DNA from: Larix sibirica | Lineage: Eukaryota; Streptophyta; Pinopsida; Pinales; Pinaceae | DNA length: 10,783 nucleotides | NCBI GenBank assembly: GCA_004151065.3 | Contig: NWUY0300037232.1 | Span: forward strand, 42,523-53,305 | Reading direction: 5' to 3' | Shown here: piece after piece, positions 9,228 through 10,783 of the stretch | Layout: every line of letters begins with the position of its first letter | Position numbering within the stretch: position 1 is the stretch's first letter | Program-made: the position numbers and the translations under genes | Notes under the pieces: generated by a model | The model's database searches: none | What the model was told of the DNA's origin: nothing | Seen by the model: only the letters and a program-made list of their open reading frames with translations

Positions 9228-9744
9228 TTAAGGGACTAGCAGGTTTATGAGCCCCACCCGCGAGCCCGCGAGCTCTAGGAAAATGGGAAAATGATTGGAG
9301 TCTCCTCCACTACCTACCCATTGCCTCACCTGAAGGTGATGATCCATGAGCCTTTTAGAAATTAGGAAGCAGTCAATTATTTTGGCAATTATTTCCTCCC
9401 CTGCTCGCTTATTTCTATAAGTGGGTTTGAGATTAACAGGTTCCACATCAAGAAAACCACTTGTCCCAAATTTATGAATGAAGTAATCCGAAAGAGGATC
9501 GACTCTCCCTCTTGGGCCCCATATTTTGTATACTCCCAGAGAGAATTTCAAGTCCCCTCGCATCAAGAGAAGAAAACAACCAACCTTTAAAAACAGATTC
9601 CAAACAGTTTGAAATCACTTCACCCTCCCTTAGTGTTTCTTGAAGCAAAACCATATCAGGCTAGTTTAGATCAACCAGCCTTCGCAAGGCAAATTTTTTG
9701 GAAGAGCTTACCAAACCCTGACAATTTAAGGAGAGAATTTTCAT
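9228..9744 (-). other. APE-type endonuclease domain remnant, internally deleted
   Basis: The first half reads MKILSLNCQG (catalytic Asn region) through a stop at 9661-9663 to MVLLQET (metal-binding Glu) and SLDARG. The sequence then jumps at about 9555-9566 to GDLKFSLG, followed by IWGPRGRVDPLSDYFIHK and RQWVGSGGDSNHFPIFLEL. Family members normally have several dozen residues between the DARG-like and GDLN-like motifs, so an internal deletion is inferred. The usual GDLN reads GDLK and the usual SDH reads SNH, so two active-site positions are changed. The domain is about 160 codons, compared with roughly 220-230 in intact relatives as I know them. It is followed by a frameshift near 9255. Confidence 0.85.
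9741..9744 (-). promoter_or_regulatory. ATGA stop/start overlap between LINE ORF1 and ORF2
   Basis: On the minus strand, the TGA ending the ORF1 frame (9743-9741) overlaps the ATG (9744-9742) that starts MKILSLNCQG, the usual beginning of a LINE endonuclease. The two frames differ by one base. Such overlaps allow termination-reinitiation in some non-LTR elements; its use here is inferred. In a decayed element the overlap could partly reflect mutation, but both the ORF1 tail and the ORF2 start look natural. Confidence 0.6.
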
Positions 9745-10496
9745 GAGGGAACCTTGCACGGGGATTTTGTTTCTCTAAGCACCCTATCAATGGAAATTTG
9801 TTTCCCATAAGCCATATCTAGACGTGCTCTATGCTGAGCCATTGAGAGATGGGATTTACGACCATGACCCTTTCTCCTAGGAGGAGTCGCAGGATTGTGA
9901 CCTAAGCCCTCAGCACCAAAGGGCTGATCGACTAGCACCAGGACCGATCTGTACCTAAGTTGGTAACAGATGGACTCATCTTCTGAGTCTATCAAAGATT
10001 CTACTTCTGTTGAGATCCTTACCAAGGGAAAGGAGGATTGAGGAAGAGAGCACAAAACTAGATTTGCAATTGATGAGGGAAAGGGAGGGGTAAAGAAGTC
10101 ACCAAGGAGAAGGGGTAAAATATTGAGGGAATACATCTAGTCTTCACCCATCAAATTCAAAGAATTAACCAGGATATTAATGGGGAGAGGAATCGAAGGA
10201 GACTTACCCGGCTCATCTTCTAGGAAACACGAGGCTGGAAACTGGTGGCTGACGGAAGTCCCCAACTTTGTGAGATCTTGAACCCACAACATTTTCAACA
10301 ATCATTGATGAAAGCAATGGATGCATCAAAAGATGCCCCATCTCCATGATTTCATCCTGCTTCTCTGCTAACTCCTCCACTAAAACCTTCCACCCATATT
10401 TTTCCCAAGGTGGATCAGATAGCCCCACCCCCGCATTTGCAGACCTTTTTTTGTGTGGAGGGATTTCCCCCCCTGAGAGCCTCTGACAAGAAGCGA

Positions 10497-10538
10497 GCAC
10501 TGCCTAGCAATGTGACCATACTGATGGCATCTCCAACA
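10497..10538 (-). other. CCHC zinc knuckle motif in LINE ORF1
   Basis: All four zinc ligands are present in CWRCHQYGHIARQC with the canonical C-x2-C-x4-H-x4-C spacing. It is the best-preserved part of ORF1. Confidence 0.9.
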
Positions 10539-10783
10539 CTTGAATGGAATCCCCTTGTAATCCAATTTACGAGTGAACACTACTTTACCCCACACCAGTT
10601 CGAACTCCTTCGTTAAGCCTTCCCTAACCGATTCAGAGATACTAAGATACGAGCGACTGAAATTTTAACGTGGTCATGAAAGACATGTCTCCATTGAGAT
10701 AGGATCCTAAAGAGTCCTCGATGCCCTTAAAACCTTCTATAGACCAAAATTCCATAGGCAAGCCCCACAATCTAACCCAAACA

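Larger units (their letters stand above)
5784..9744 (-). pseudogene. LINE ORF2 polyprotein remnant (EN-RT-zfRVT-RNase H)
   Basis: This is the decayed second ORF of the LINE. It starts at the ATG at 9744 (MKILSLNCQG) and ends at TAG 5784-5786. Domains in order: endonuclease (9744-9255), linker and reverse transcriptase (about 9255-7360), C-terminal connection (7360-6790), zf-RVT zinc ribbon (about 6780-6560), RNase H (about 6325-5850). Long parts share one frame (8918-8054, then 8050-6967) and are broken mainly by point stops, for example at 9661, 8980, 8640, 8538, 8286, 8274, 7690, 7624, 7600, 7360, 7108, 7057, 6967 and 6045 (left base of each). Frameshifts occur near 9255, 8925, 8048, 6310 and 6215. 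The intact enzyme would nick target DNA and reverse-transcribe the element RNA there; this copy cannot. Confidence 0.9.
5456..10783 (-). mobile_element. Degenerate plant L1-type LINE, 5' end outside window
   Basis: This is a non-LTR retrotransposon on the minus strand. From right to left it shows ORF1 (DUF4283-like segment, CCHC knuckle, basic linker), ORF2 (endonuclease, reverse transcriptase, zf-RVT, RNase H), then a 3' UTR with two hairpins. Domain order and motifs match the common plant LINE family. It is at least 5.3 kb long; the start of ORF1 and the 5' UTR lie beyond the window. No poly(A) tail or target-site duplication was found, so the 3' limit is approximate. Many stops, frameshifts at G/C runs and an endonuclease deletion make it non-autonomous and long dead. 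Its last 0.7 kb is duplicated at 1708-2409. Confidence 0.9.
9741..10783 (-). pseudogene. LINE ORF1 remnant: DUF4283-like plus CCHC zinc knuckle (partial)
   Basis: This is the RNA-binding (gag-like) first ORF of the LINE, entered partway. From the right edge the minus strand reads VWVRLWGLPMEFWS, the typical core of plant DUF4283. Frame changes near 10665 and 10618 break this region. Then comes a Cys-x2-Cys-x4-His-x4-Cys knuckle, CWRCHQYGHIARQC (10497-10538), preceded by the usual YKGIPFK. A run of seven or more G just after it (about 10467-10473) shifts the frame again, and the linker continues in a frame ending at 10213. The last piece, 9741-10136, has acidic then basic stretches (PRRKGHGRKSH) and ends in TGA at 9741-9743, overlapping the ATG of ORF2. 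Known role of the family: nucleic-acid chaperone and RNP formation. It is clearly inactive. Confidence 0.85.

Noticed and set aside
6402-10616. Plus-strand frames at 6402, 7009, 8371 and 10410
   Set aside because: They lie antisense to recognisable LINE domains and carry no motif of their own; they are shadows of the minus-strand element.
1-10783. A new defence, biosynthetic or regulatory gene system
   Set aside because: No intact gene of any kind was found. All recognisable coding sequence belongs to a single dead LINE and its duplicated tail.

Overview
The window looks like plant nuclear DNA, most likely from a eudicot. It is AT-rich, non-coding over most of its left half, and full of old transposable elements. 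No intact protein-coding gene, rRNA, functional tRNA or CRISPR array was found. The main evidence for a plant is a minus-strand LINE of the plant L1 type: a DUF4283-like segment and zinc knuckle in ORF1, then endonuclease, reverse transcriptase, zf-RVT and a plant-style RNase H domain in ORF2. A tRNA-derived SINE supports the same reading.

Layout: bases 1-2409 and 3747-6157 are two direct copies of one 2.4 kb segment, differing by eye at about nine substitutions and one 2-bp indel. Each copy holds an AT-rich stretch with no recognisable gene, a SINE of about 170 bp with near-perfect flanking repeats, another AT-rich stretch, two small hairpins, the LINE 3' UTR, and the last part of the LINE RNase H domain. 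In copy 2 the RNase H domain continues without a break into the rest of the LINE (6158-10783, running off the right edge inside ORF1). In copy 1 it stops at an ambiguous base (N at 2410), followed by 1.3 kb of unique, unidentified AT-rich DNA with a weak Copia-like primer-binding motif near its right end. The arrangement reads as a tandem duplication with a unit of about 3.75 kb (2411-6157) whose joint is at the N, or as an assembly artefact at that N.

The LINE is dead. It carries at least a dozen in-frame stops, several frameshifts (many at G/C homopolymers), an internal deletion in the endonuclease, and substitutions at endonuclease, zf-RVT and RNase H key residues. The reverse transcriptase catalytic aspartates survive. 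ORF1 and ORF2 meet in an ATGA stop/start overlap. Shared damage in both copies of the RNase H end shows the duplication came after the element had decayed. No new multi-gene system was found; the most useful observations are the duplication joint, the ATGA overlap, the endonuclease deletion, the SINE and the hairpins at the LINE 3' end.
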